Positions 24,115-32,205 of a stretch of DNA of 43,618 nt are shown piece by piece; the stretch's first letter is position 1; each line of letters begins with the position of its first letter. The translations under genes were made by a program, and so were the position numbers. The notes under the pieces are model-generated. The model had not been told where the DNA came from. It worked only from the letters and a program-made list of their open reading frames with translations, and searched no databases. Source of the stretch: Frankia sp. AgKG'84/4 (GTDB lineage Bacteria > Actinomycetota > Actinomycetes > Frankiales > Frankiaceae); contig NZ_JALKFU020000004.1 in NCBI RefSeq assembly GCF_023242965.2, forward strand, positions 1 to 43,618, written 5' to 3'.

Positions 24115-24708
24115 TTAGTAGAGTGCGTTGATACCGTTGACGTCGTCGGTTCGAGGTGTCCAGTATCCCTGATAGTCGTAGCCGACCCCCTGATACATTA
24201 TTGCCGGCGGCGAGGTGGAGGGAGTGTGCGCCAATCCCAGCGCATGTCCCAATTCGTGGGTAATGACGGCATTGTTAGGGTTGTTCGCACGACCATCGGT
24301 GTACGTGCGATTAATCGACACCGCGACGTGTTGCACTCCATTCGGATATATCCCGCCCGAGCACACGTCGGCGTTTATGGCTTTACCGTACCAGTCGTAG
24401 TCTGACCCCCACGCGCCAGCTATATATCTCATGTCGGCCTTCGATTCATCTCCCGCTCCAATCTTCTTGAAGTCGACGGGAGTGTTCTGGCTATTCCATT
24501 CTCCTACCATGTTGTCAAAGCCGTTGCCGTAGCCGCCCTGAGAATAGGCGTCGTTCCAATAGGTGGGCCCTACGTGGTCCCATTTGCAGCCGAGAGATGC
24601 CCATGAAGCGGCGGGATCGGCCCCGACGACACAGCCTAGTGAGGCCACGGCAGTCGTGAGTGCGACCGCACCTGCGCGGGAGACGAAGCTCGTACGGCGA
24701 TCAGACAT
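24115..24708 (-). CDS. Secreted matrixin-like zinc metalloprotease (cassette)
   Basis: A 197-residue secreted protease. N-terminal signal with an RR pair (DRRTSFVSRAGAVALTTAVA), probable cleavage after the Ala-rich ASWA. The zinc site HELGHALGLAH has His 151, 155 and 161 and catalytic Glu 152; IMYQ at 170 is the methionine turn of metzincins. The small size matches minimal matrixin/M10-like or M12-like enzymes without a prodomain. First gene of the cassette, so its promoter lies in 24709-24850. ATG at 24708. Confidence 0.87.
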   Translation of the reverse strand: MSDRRTSFVSRAGAVALTTAVASLGCVVGADPAASWASLGCKWDHVGPTYWNDAYSQGGYGNGFDNMVGEWNSQNTPVDFKKIGAGDESKADMRYIAGAWGSDYDWYGKAINADVCSGGIYPNGVQHVAVSINRTYTDGRANNPNNAVITHELGHALGLAHTPSTSPPAIMYQGVGYDYQGYWTPRTDDVNGINALY

Positions 24709-25018
24709 GATCTATCCTCTCTGTGAATGCGTCCGCTCTGGCTGGGGACGCTGTAGGTGTGGGTGACCGGTGGGGGTGGCGGAGGAAGGTGGTCAACTGA
24801 CTGAACGAATGGAACGTCGTCGAGGGCTCTAACGTTTAGTCTGCGGATGAGGTTCCTTTGGGTTCCTTCGCTCAGGAGCGAGCCGTAGCGGGCAGGGGGG
24901 TCGTGCAGGTCGACGCCGGCGGTACGTGTGGGGAGGGCTCTGGAAACTGCGCGCGGATCCGCCCGAGGGCGGCGGCGAGGCATGTTGTCACCTTGCGGCC
25001 GATCGGCGAAAGCGTCAC
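24709..25018. other. Intergenic upstream of the cassette
   Basis: No convincing gene. The first ~140 bases upstream of 24708 are moderately A+T-rich around 24805-24850 and should hold the cassette promoter. A minus-strand frame (RYGSLLSEGTQRNLIRRLNV) reads like a coding scrap but I cannot place it. Confidence 0.4.
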
Positions 25019-25053
25019 GGCGACCCGCTGCCGCTGACGGGCAGCGGGTCGCC
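25019..25053. repeat. 14-bp inverted repeat at the edge of a transposase remnant
   Basis: GGCGACCCGCTGCC at 25019-25032 is the exact inverse of GGCAGCGGGTCGCC at 25040-25053. The right arm is part of the ISAs1-like coding remnant. The left arm is an inverted copy of it, which points to a rearrangement breakpoint. Confidence 0.6.
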
Positions 25054-25180
25054 GTCGACGGTAAGAGGCTGCGTGGTTCCCGGGACGGTGGCACCGTAGG
25101 TCGGCATCTGTTCGCCGCCTTCGACCAAGACCACAAGGTCGTGCTCGCCCAACGTGCCGTCGGCAAGCTGGGAGCGCTTC
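25036..25180 (+). mobile_element. ISAs1-family transposase fragment
   Basis: The plus frame encodes QRVAVDGKRLRGSRDGG, TVGRHLFAAFDQDHKVVLAQ and V-G-K, the conserved block around the first catalytic Asp (VDGKTLRG) of ISAs1-type transposases. Nothing recognisable remains on either side. About 45 residues of ~380. Confidence 0.7.
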
Positions 25181-25276
25181 TCGCCAACTCGATCTGGCCG
25201 GCACGGTCCTCACCGAAGGTCCCTACGTTGCTCACGACCCTGGCTGTTCGACCATCACCAGTCTTCCTCACCCGGG

Positions 25277-25624
25277 CTACACCCCCTGACCCTCTTCGGA
25301 TGCTCTCTGGTTCCGCGTTTCTACTTCGAGTCGCTTGATACCGTTGACGAAGACTGACCGGAGAAATTCCGGTTCCGCGGTGACGCTGAGCGCGGGTAGG
25401 TGACGGAGAATCTCTCGGAAAATGGCGGCTATCTCGGCCCGGGCAAGGTGGGATCCCAGGCAGAAATGGGGGCCAGGGCCACCGAAGGAGAGATGCGGGT
25501 TCGGTGTGCGGGTGAGATCGAACTGGTCCGGTCTAGGGAAGACACGTTCGTCGTGGTTGGCGACGGCGTAGAAGAGCACGACCTTGTCACCGGTGGCCAG
25601 GTGGTGGCCGTTCAGCACGGTTGA
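25277..25624 (-). pseudogene. Cytochrome P450, C-terminal fragment
   Basis: About 115 residues, from VLNGHHLATGDKVVLFYAVA through DERVFPRPDQFDLTR and the heme-binding loop LSFGGPGPHFCLGSHLAR to the final strand. The Cys that ligates heme iron is present. The first ~290 residues, with the I-helix and ExxR, are missing; upstream sequence is not P450-like. Cannot be a functional oxygenase. Bacterial CYP105/107-like on the loop pattern. Confidence 0.82.
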
Positions 25625-26021
25625 TGTGTGGAGTCTATATGGCCGGCGATGACGGTGGGTGTCTCACCTAATCTTTTGGTATGAAGTATGCGATGGGTGA
25701 ATCTAGCAGGGCCCAATATTGCACGCAACGGATTCCATCTCTCACCCAACGGTGCTGAACCCAGCACGCCGCAGCAAGGGCCAACAGTAGCACCAAAATC
25801 GATACACAGCGTAGCGCGAATGGTGAGCTGGTGCTCTTTCCGCAATGCGCGACTAGATGCCTGCAGCGCCACCGACCAGCTGGTCCTGGAGTTCATAGGC
25901 GTGGCGGGTGGAACATGCACCGAACACGGACAGTGTTCGGTCAGCGCGACCCAGCTGGAACTTGAACGAGGCCGTGTGATGATAATCACTCAACAGGTGA
26001 TATTGAGATTCCGCAGGTCGT
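25625..26021. other. A+T-richer spacer without a gene
   Basis: This ~400-bp stretch has lower G+C than its surroundings and no ORF with actinobacterial codon use. Two open frames (plus from 25688, minus to 25612) overlap each other and neither looks like protein. Possibly foreign or decayed DNA. Confidence 0.4.
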
Positions 26022-26234
26022 GCTTGCCGCCCGTGGCGCCGGAGGTCGTCGAGCACTCGGCTCGTCGGGCGGGAGTGTGCCTGCTGCGGCGTCCGGACGC
26101 GGGCGCAGGCGCCGGTGGGAGTGGATGCCCCCGCTCGGTACGGCCCTCGGGCCGAGGCGCTGGTCCTTTACCTCTACGGCGGCCAGTTCCTTCCGAAGGA
26201 CCGGACCGCGGTCGCGATGGCCGAGTTGTTCTGA
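26022..26234 (+). mobile_element. IS66-family transposase (TnpC) fragment
   Basis: LPPVAPEVVEHSARRAGVC in one frame and APVGVDAPARYGPRAEALVL, YLYGGQFLPKDRTAVAMAEL in the next match the zinc-finger and following helix blocks of IS66 TnpC (P-V-x-Y-G-P-R; LP-x-D-R). One frameshift joins them and a TGA at 26232 ends the fragment. The catalytic part is missing. Confidence 0.7.
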
Positions 26235-26640
26235 GTCGCCGATGAACCAGTGCCGTTCTTGATGTTGCTGTCGTCGATCAGGTTGGTGAGATCCTGCGCG
26301 GTTGTCGCGGCGATCGTTGCTGGTCGGATCTGCGGGTCGAGTCCTTCAAGGACGGGAGTCATCTCGTGGATCGCGTCGCCGACGGCGCCCCAGGGTGAGC
26401 CAAGGAGACGGGTGAGGGCCTGCTATTGGATCTTCCACCGGTGGTGGATCACGGTGACCAGGAGGCGGTCGGACAGGGAGAGCGGCCCACGTCCCAGCAG
26501 GCTGATCTCCTCGGCCCGCAGCAGGGCCGCGTCCCGCAGCGGCTACGGCCGGCATCCACCGCGCGCTCGCGCCCTGTCGGCGCCGCGCCCGCCGCCAACT
26601 CGGCCACGCCCCGCGAGACCGTGTCCTCGGAGACGCCCGC
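26235..26640. other. Decayed sequence before the kinase remnant
   Basis: No intact gene. A minus-strand frame (26174-26362; EGLDPQIRPATIAATTAQDL) reads like a coding scrap. From ~26440 on, the plus strand has the composition of a histidine-kinase upstream part but in broken frames, so the membrane sensor region has been lost or scrambled. Confidence 0.4.
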
Positions 26641-27338
26641 CGTCTCTCCCGGCTCGACACCCGCACCGCCACCGTCCTGCTCGGGCCCAGCCGCGAGGAG
26701 CAGTTGGCCCGCCGGGTCGAGGACCTGACCGAGAGCCGGGCCGGCCTGGTGGACGCGGCCGATGCCGAACGGCGGCGGATCGAACGGGACCTGCACGACG
26801 GCGCCCAGCAGCGGCTGGTCTCCCTGGCCGTCAACCTCGGCCTGGCTTAGGCCACGCTCGGGGACCTGCCCGAGGACGCCCGCCAGGTGATCGACGAGGC
26901 GCACCGGGAGGCGAAGGCGGCGATAGACGAGCTGAGCAGCCTGGTGCGCGGGATGCACCCGGCCGTTCTGGAGGACCGTGGCCTGGACGCCGCACTGTCC
27001 GGCATCGCCGCCCGAGCACCCATCCCGGTACGGGTGCAGGTGGACCTGTCGTCGCGGCCGTCGCCCACGATCGAGGCGGTCGCCTACTTCGTCGTCTCCG
27101 AAGCACTGACGAACGTGGTGAAGCACGCGGAGGCGTCCAGCGCCGAGGTCACCGTGGAGCGCTTCGGGAAGACGCTGCTGGTCGTAGCGATGACGGGGTG
27201 GGCAGCGCGGAACCCACCGGTGGCACCGGGCTGGCGGGGTTGGCCAAGCGGGTCGCCTCGGTCGATGGCACGCTGCCGGTCGACAGCCCCGTCGGGGGGC
27301 CGACCGTCATCACCGTGGAGCTGCCATGCGTGCGGTGA
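26641..27338 (+). pseudogene. NarL-type sensor histidine kinase, broken
   Basis: The DHp and ATPase parts are present: LLGPSREEQLARRVEDLTES, DAERRRIERDLHDGAQQRLV with the phospho-His, then an in-frame TAG at 26848-26850, then LPEDARQVIDEAHREAKAAI, VSEALTNVVKHAEASSAEVT, and after a frameshift near 27190 DGVGSAEPTGGTGLAGLAKR to VITVELPC. An amber stop, one frameshift and no membrane domain make it non-functional. It is followed directly by its broken response regulator. Confidence 0.85.
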
Positions 27339-27765
27339 TCGCCGAGGATTCCGTACTGCTCAGGGTCGGGGTGGTCAAGGTCCTGGAGATGGCCGGGTTC
27401 GAGGTGGTCGCCGAAGTCGGCGATGGCGAGGCGCTGTTGGCCAACGCGTCGCGGACGTGGAGGAGTTCGCGGCCGCGCTGCGCCGGGTCGCGGCCGGCGG
27501 GACGGCGCTGGACCCGCAGGTCGTCTCGCAGCTTCTGGTGCGCCGCCACAGCGGCCCGCTGGACCGGCTCACCCCGCGGGAACGCGAGGTCCTGGAGCTG
27601 ATGGCGGGCGGCCGGTCCAACGCCGGGATAGCGGGGCAACTCGTGGTCAGCGAGAGCGCGGTGGCCAAACACATCAACAACATTTTCGCCAAACTCGACC
27701 TGCCGAAGGCGGACGCCGACCACCGCCGGGTGCTCGCCGTACTGACCTTCCTCGGCGTGGCCTGA
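27326..27765 (+). pseudogene. LuxR/NarL-type response regulator with receiver deletion
   Basis: Starts as a normal receiver ([33 protein letters not shown]) but jumps at ~27447 to the end of the receiver and linker in another frame ([20 protein letters not shown]). About 70 residues, including the phospho-acceptor Asp strand, are gone. The LuxR DNA-binding domain is complete ([36 protein letters not shown]). The partner kinase overlaps at its start. The original pair was a standard two-component system. Confidence 0.85.
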
Positions 27766-27972
27766 TGCGCGGTCGACCCGAGTGTCGCGGTTCCGCTCCT
27801 GGTGCGTTCGCACACGCACCACGCGGCTGTGGTGCGGTGGTGGGCGGGAATGAGCCTGCGCTGAGTGGGCATGCGCTGGCGGAGACCTATTCGGTACTCA
27901 CCAGAATGCCCGGCGACGCGAGACTGTCCGGGCCGGACGCCGCGCGCCTGCTCGACGTGCGCTTCACGGCGC
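27766..27972 (+). pseudogene. VapC-type PIN-domain fragment
   Basis: [20 protein letters not shown] then VRWWAG, a one-base shift at ~27850, then [20 protein letters not shown] and [14 protein letters not shown]. This is the first half of a PIN-domain toxin with the AETYSVLTR signature. The start codon and the catalytic second half are missing. It is joined directly to flavodoxin fragment E. Confidence 0.72.
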
Positions 27973-28035
27973 CGCTGAAGTGGAAGCGCCCGCGCCAGCC
28001 ACTGTCGATCGTCGGCAAGGTGCCCGAAGTGGAAG
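27973..28035 (+). pseudogene. Flavodoxin-like gene fragment E
   Basis: Immediately after the PIN remnant the frame reads [18 protein letters not shown], matching LKWKRPRDPLTV in fragment C and LRWRHLREPLTVVGAL in the intact protein. Only ~18 residues, in frame with the VapC remnant, which suggests a join by recombination at short homology. Confidence 0.55.
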
Positions 28036-28072
28036 GGCACGCGCGCTGTCCGTGTCCAGACCCGACGGTGGC

Positions 28073-28723
28073 CTACTCGCCGCCCCGCGGGTGAGCGACG
28101 GCGAGTACCAGGCCGTCACGGTTGACGGCTCGAACCACGTCGATGGCGTCCGCTTGGATCGAGCTCGCCCCGACGACACTGGCCTTCGTCGTCGGCGTCG
28201 ACGACCAGCTGGCCGCTCTTTCCGTCGCGCCATTGACGCTGGCGACCTCCAGTGCGAAGGGGCCGCTGCCGGGAAGGCTGGCGAAGGCAACTGCTAGCGA
28301 CGTTCCCCATGGTTTCGAGGTGAGCGTGGCGCGACCCGTGATCGCCGTTCCCGTCGTGGCGACGAAAGAGACGGAGTGCCCCGTCGGTGCGTTGGCCGCG
28401 GGACTGTTCACGACGAGACCGATTCCCGCGCACAGGACGAGCACGGCAGCGACCGCCGCGAGGCGCCATGAGCGGGTTCGGCGCACCGACCGTCGTTCGG
28501 CGCGCACCCGCTGGAGCAGTTCATCCAGGGAGAGTTCACCGTCCCCCGCAGGGCCCGGCAGACGTCGGAGCAGCGCGGGAACCGATGCGGCCTCCTCGAG
28601 TTCCGCACGGCAGCCGGCGCAGCCGGCGAGATGGGCGTCGACGGTGTTCCGGTCGTCGACATCCAGACCGCCCAGGACGAAGGGCCCGAGCAGGAACCGA
28701 ACCTCGTCGTGTTCGGGTGTCAT
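28073..28723 (-). CDS. Zinc-finger anti-sigma factor, RskA-like
   Basis: A 216-residue membrane protein. The N-terminal ZAS domain has [14 protein letters not shown] (H-x3-C-x2-C), which holds the sigma factor. One membrane helix ([17 protein letters not shown]) at ~105-121 leads to a C-terminal extracytoplasmic beta-rich domain ([31 protein letters not shown]) of the RskA type. ATG at 28723 overlaps the sigma stop (ATGA). It should release the sigma factor after regulated proteolysis or an envelope signal. Confidence 0.9.
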   Translation of the reverse strand: MTPEHDEVRFLLGPFVLGGLDVDDRNTVDAHLAGCAGCRAELEEAASVPALLRRLPGPAGDGELSLDELLQRVRAERRSVRRTRSWRLAAVAAVLVLCAGIGLVVNSPAANAPTGHSVSFVATTGTAITGRATLTSKPWGTSLAVAFASLPGSGPFALEVASVNGATERAASWSSTPTTKASVVGASSIQADAIDVVRAVNRDGLVLAVAHPRGGE

Positions 28724-29205
28724 TGACCGACCCCCATCTCCTCGAACGCGCCCCGCAGCGCGCGGATCGCGTAGTAGGCACGAGACTTGACGGTGCCTTC
28801 CGGCAGCGAAAGGCGGGCTGCCGCCTCGCGTACCGTCCTTCCCTCGTAGTACAGCTCCTGGACGACGGCCCGGTGCGCGGGCGAAATGCGATCCAGCGCT
28901 TCCGCGACCACCCATGCCTCGATGGCCTGGCTCACGTCGTCGACGACGGGCACGGTCGCCACGACCTCGTCGCCGTCGGCGACGAGTGACGGCCGTCGCT
29001 GTTCGGCGCGCCAGGCGTCCGTGATGACGTTTCTGGCGATCGTGAACAGGTACGAACGAACTCCGTCGGGCCGGAGCGAGTCGAGATTGCGCCAGGCTCG
29101 CAACAGCGTCTCCTGCGCGATGTCCTCGGCGCGGTGACGGTCGTCGACGTTCTTGCCGATGAACGACAACAGCACCCGGTGATGGTCCCGGTACAGCCGG
29201 GCCAT
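28720..29205 (-). CDS. ECF RNA polymerase sigma factor
   Basis: A 161-residue group 4 sigma factor. Region 2 is AEDIAQETLLRAWRNLDSL and VRSYLFTIARNVITDAWRAE (binds -10 element and core); region 4 is YEGRTVREAAARLSLPEGTV and KSRAYYAIRALRG (binds -35). The ATG at 29205 has a near-perfect AAGGAGG site; the frame extends to 29253 but that start lacks one. Overlaps its anti-sigma factor. Likely autoregulated from the upstream region, which also contains a 16-bp tandem repeat. Confidence 0.9.
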   Translation of the reverse strand: MARLYRDHHRVLLSFIGKNVDDRHRAEDIAQETLLRAWRNLDSLRPDGVRSYLFTIARNVITDAWRAEQRRPSLVADGDEVVATVPVVDDVSQAIEAWVVAEALDRISPAHRAVVQELYYEGRTVREAAARLSLPEGTVKSRAYYAIRALRGAFEEMGVGQ

Positions 29206-29519
29206 CGCTTCCTCCTTCGCGTCCGACGCTTCGCGGGAAACCCTTCTTCGCATGACACCCCTGACGGAGAACGACCCTGACGGAGCACGACAGTCGTCGC
29301 CTGCTTCTGGTCTACGACGGCCGGCTCAGTTCGGTTCAACGGTTCGAGAAAGTGGTCCTGCCGCGGCCGCCAGCGGTCTCGAGTGGTGCTCGTCACCGTC
29401 GGCGCCGTTGAACCGATTCGGGACGCGGGCTCGTAGAGCTACGGGACGAATCGGCACGCGAACGCCGCCTGGCAGCGGACGCCCTGTCCGCGGTGCCGGC
29501 GGCCGAATCGGGAGACCGC
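29206..29519. other. Divergent intergenic region, sigma operon and lipoprotein
   Basis: Holds the promoters of the sigma/anti-sigma pair (minus) and the secreted lipoprotein (plus). Apart from the tandem repeat at 29259-29290 I see no clear motif. Both genes could be sigma targets. Confidence 0.5.
29259..29290. repeat. 16-bp tandem direct repeat upstream of the sigma gene
   Basis: CCCTGACGGAG-A/C-ACGA occurs twice in tandem, 29259-29274 and 29275-29290, with one mismatch. It lies ~55-85 bp upstream of the sigma start, possibly a binding site or a replication slip. Confidence 0.7.
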
Positions 29520-30065
29520 ATGAAGAAGATCGCTGCGATGATCCTGTCCCTTGGCGCAACAGGCCTCGTCCTGGTGGCCTGCGGCAGCGACGGGGAGTCG
29601 GCCACCGCCGCGGGCAGCACGACAGCCGCGACGACCTCGTCGGCTCCGGCAACGTCGCCTACCAGCACCCCGGCCAACGGCGGCGCGACCACCTCCGGAC
29701 CGGCCGCCACGCTGGACGTCAGCACCAGCCGGTTCGGCCCGATCCTGGTCGACGGCGATGGCCGGACGCTCTACCTGTTCGGAGCTGACCAGGGCGCCAC
29801 CTCCATGTGTTCGGGGGACTGCGCGAAGGCCTGGCCGCCCTACGTCGTGTCCCAGGTGCCGGAAGCCGGTTCCGGGGTCACGTCGAGCGAGATCGCCACG
29901 ACCACCCGAGCGGACGGCACGCTTCAGGTGACCTACCACGGCCATCCGTTGTACCGGTTCGCCAAGGACACCACGGCCGGGGCCGTCATGGGGCAGGGAA
30001 TCGACAAGTTCGGTGGCAAGTGGTTCGTCGTCGGACCCGACGGCAACTCGATCGAAGGCGGCTGA
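29520..30065 (+). CDS. Secreted lipoprotein, Lipoprotein_15 (PF03640-type) repeats
   Basis: A 181-residue lipoprotein. Signal peptide MKKIAAMILSL... with lipobox LVAC (Cys 21), then a Ser/Thr/Pro linker. Two Lipoprotein_15-type repeats follow: FGPILVDGDGRTLYLFGADQ with CSGDCAKAWPPY (a conserved Cys pair), and ADGTLQVTYHGHPLYRFAKD. This domain is found in actinobacterial surface proteins; the function is not established. ATG at 29520; upstream codons of the frame precede the signal peptide and are unlikely. A strong hairpin terminator follows at 30131. Confidence 0.9.
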   Translation: MKKIAAMILSLGATGLVLVACGSDGESATAAGSTTAATTSSAPATSPTSTPANGGATTSGPAATLDVSTSRFGPILVDGDGRTLYLFGADQGATSMCSGDCAKAWPPYVVSQVPEAGSGVTSSEIATTTRADGTLQVTYHGHPLYRFAKDTTAGAVMGQGIDKFGGKWFVVGPDGNSIEGG

Positions 30066-30130
30066 CCAATACCCTCCGACGAAGGTTCCGTGTATTCCCA
30101 TGATGCCGAGTAAATCTTAACAGGCCGAGG

Positions 30131-30151
30131 GCCCCGGACGCTGTCCGGGGC
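30131..30151. terminator. Hairpin terminator
   Basis: GCCCCGGAC/GTCCGGGGC, a perfect 9-bp stem with a 3-base loop, 65 bp after the lipoprotein stop. Confidence 0.75.
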
Positions 30152-30357
30152 TCCGCTGCATACTGCCGGAGAACCAACGATCCACGACGCTGGTAGTTGT
30201 CCCTGGCAGCCCGTGTATCGCCGTTTCGGACAGCCGGACGTTGAACCGGATCGAGACCGGGGTCGTATCGGAGGGCATGAGAAAACACCGCCGCACCGCC
30301 CGGGCGCTGCCGACTCCGGCCGCCGCGCCACTCGGTTCGTCCGAGGGAACCACCACC

Positions 30358-31314
30358 ATGAAACGGCGCACCCGCGCTAGGCGCAACGGGCTGCGCAAAC
30401 TGGTCGTCGGCAGCTCCGTGGCGCTGGTACTGGCGATGTCCGCAGGTGTCAGCCAGGCCGCCGAGGAGACCCAGTTCTACAGCAACATCGGTCTTGGTAC
30501 GCCCACCTACCCGACCTACTACGCCGAAGGCGACACCGAGCTCGCCGACGACGTTCCGTTCAGTGGCAGCCATCTGATCAGCTCCTTCACCTTCGGCTAC
30601 AAATCACCGGAGCCGGTGCATGCCACCTTCCGCTTCTACGGGGTGAATTCGGCCACCGGGCTGCCGGGCGAGCGGGTGGCCCAGATCGAACGCGACTTCC
30701 CCGCCGTGAGCGACGCCACCCCGACCGTCACGCTGAGCGAGGCGGAGCAGTTCTGGTGGACTGCCGGAGCCAATCTGTATCCGGGCGAGTCCAACGGCAG
30801 CATTCCCACCGGAGGCTGGTACAGCATCCAGTTCTCCACCGCCGACGGCGGGTATCCGGATGCGCGCTTCCGTCTCGCCACGGGCACCAGCAGCCCGAAA
30901 ATGCTGAATGTCGAGACGGGTACCCTCACCGCCCCCATTGACACGAACGGCTCCACGCCGACATCCATGTACCTGAAGGTGAGCGACGTCGGGAGCAGCG
31001 GCGAGGTGCAGCCGACGTTGATCAGTCTGACTGCCGTGCCGACGACGGTCAAGGCCGGTAACAGCCTCGGCAACACGGCCCAGCTGTTCCCGGTCCTGAG
31101 CAGCGGCGCGCTGGCGGGCGGAACGACGGTCACTTTCAGCTCCAACAACCCGCAGGTCGCCAGCGTCCCATCGCAGATCGTCATTCCGGCCGGGGCCGCC
31201 AACCTCACGGTCAATGTCACAACCGCGAGGCGGGTCAGCACCACGAAGACCGTCACCTTCACCGCGAAGGCCAACGGCACGAGCGTCAGCACTCAGCTGA
31301 CGGTCACGCCCTAG
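30358..31314 (+). CDS. Secreted protein with BIG-like C-terminal domain
   Basis: A 318-residue exported protein. Signal peptide with basic head (KRRTRARRNGLRK) and LVVGSSVALVLAMSAGVSQA, cleaved after SQA. A domain of ~180 residues follows (LADDVPFSGSHLISSFTFGY, ATFRFYGVNSATGLPGERVA, EQFWWTAGANLYPGESN) like secreted choice-of-anchor or discoidin-type beta domains. A BIG_2-like Ig domain ends the protein (LISLTAVPTTVKAGNSLGNT, VTFSSNNPQVASVPSQIVIP). ATG at 30358 fits the signal peptide; two starts upstream at 30241 and 30277 would bury it. Probably an extracellular adhesin or matrix protein. Confidence 0.82.
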   Translation: MKRRTRARRNGLRKLVVGSSVALVLAMSAGVSQAAEETQFYSNIGLGTPTYPTYYAEGDTELADDVPFSGSHLISSFTFGYKSPEPVHATFRFYGVNSATGLPGERVAQIERDFPAVSDATPTVTLSEAEQFWWTAGANLYPGESNGSIPTGGWYSIQFSTADGGYPDARFRLATGTSSPKMLNVETGTLTAPIDTNGSTPTSMYLKVSDVGSSGEVQPTLISLTAVPTTVKAGNSLGNTAQLFPVLSSGALAGGTTVTFSSNNPQVASVPSQIVIPAGAANLTVNVTTARRVSTTKTVTFTAKANGTSVSTQLTVTP

Positions 31315-31322
31315 CCGTCGTG

Positions 31323-31369
31323 CGTCCCGGCGGCCGGCCCGGGCGGAACCCGATCTGGCCGCCGGGACG
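31323..31369. terminator. Hairpin terminator
   Basis: 13-bp perfect stem (31323-31335 with 31357-31369) and a 21-base loop, 9 bp after the stop of the secreted protein. Confidence 0.75.
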
Positions 31370-31775
31370 TGAGGGAAACCGCCCGCCCTGTGCACGATTG
31401 GCCTCGGTATACGCCTGGGCCTGGTGCTGACCCCGTTCTTCGACCAGCGCGGCATCCGCCACCGGCGTCAGCGCCGCGCTCTGGGCCATGGCCGGGCTCC
31501 TGCTGGCCGTCGCCACCTTGAAGCCGTGGCGCTCCAGTACGTGGACGACTCGGATGCCTCGGACGGAGGGGGCCGGAGGCATCAGGCCGCTCCGGTGACG
31601 GACAGCTCTCAGGGAACCCCGAACTCCTCGACCTCGGAAGTGTACCGGAGGTAACGCGACCGACCGGATGGATGTAGCAATGGGGGCGAGTGGCGAGGCG
31701 GTCAGCGGGCACCATTCTCGATCGGCTGCATGACGTCTTCCTCGCGGGCTCTGTGAGGACAGTGTCGGAGACCGT
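31370..31775. other. Gene-poor stretch
   Basis: No intact gene. It contains the HicA-like head noted separately and several overlapping open frames without coding character. Confidence 0.4.
31496..31582 (-). pseudogene. HicA-like toxin head fragment (tentative)
   Basis: SVRGIRVVHVLERHGFKVAT resembles the N terminus of HicA RNA-binding toxins (S-x-x-x-V-x-x-x-LER-x-GF). The catalytic G-SH motif is missing and the rest of the frame is unrelated. Based on ~20 residues, so tentative. Confidence 0.3.
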
Positions 31776-32205
31776 TCGGGGCGGAAGGTAGATATTTCTG
31801 GGCGGCGGACCGCCGCTGACGCCCCAGCGTTCGGCGGTGTGCGCCTCCCGGGCTCAGAACTGATCTCGGCGTTATGATCAATCGTGGCTGTGCGGCGGGT
31901 GCGAGTGATGGCCGACTACTACGCTTTTCCATTGTGGGCCGAGGACGGGATGCTGTCGCCGGAAGAGCTGCCGCTGACCGACGCGCTGCGTGACGAGCTC
32001 GACCTCTGGTCGGCCGACTACACCCGCGCGGGAGCTGGGACCTTCTTACGAGGTCGTGTTCTCCGATGAGCTACGACAGTGCGTCACTGTACTGAACCCT
32101 TCGGGTCGGACCAAACGTCGCCGACATTGACTTCTTCCTGACCAGGGTTCGGCGCACTTGTGCGACCAGATCTACTATCCCGTTCTTGAGGCGACGGTCG
32201 GCGCG
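31776..32205 (+). repeat. Duplicated module, copy 2
   Basis: Second copy of the module at 17962-18475, sharing leader, start region, ORF, spacer and the first codons of a flavodoxin fragment. It has diverged by scattered substitutions and an 89-bp deletion within the ORF. Confidence 0.85.
31884..32130 (+). pseudogene. Module ORF, copy 2, with deletion
   Basis: MAVRRVRVMADYYAFPLWAE and LPLTDALRDELDLWSADYTR match the intact protein at 18073-18408. The segment corresponding to 18217-18305 is missing; the junction joins ACCCGC to GCGGG. The frame shifts and stops at 32069, while the old stop is still visible at 32128-32130. Confidence 0.8.
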
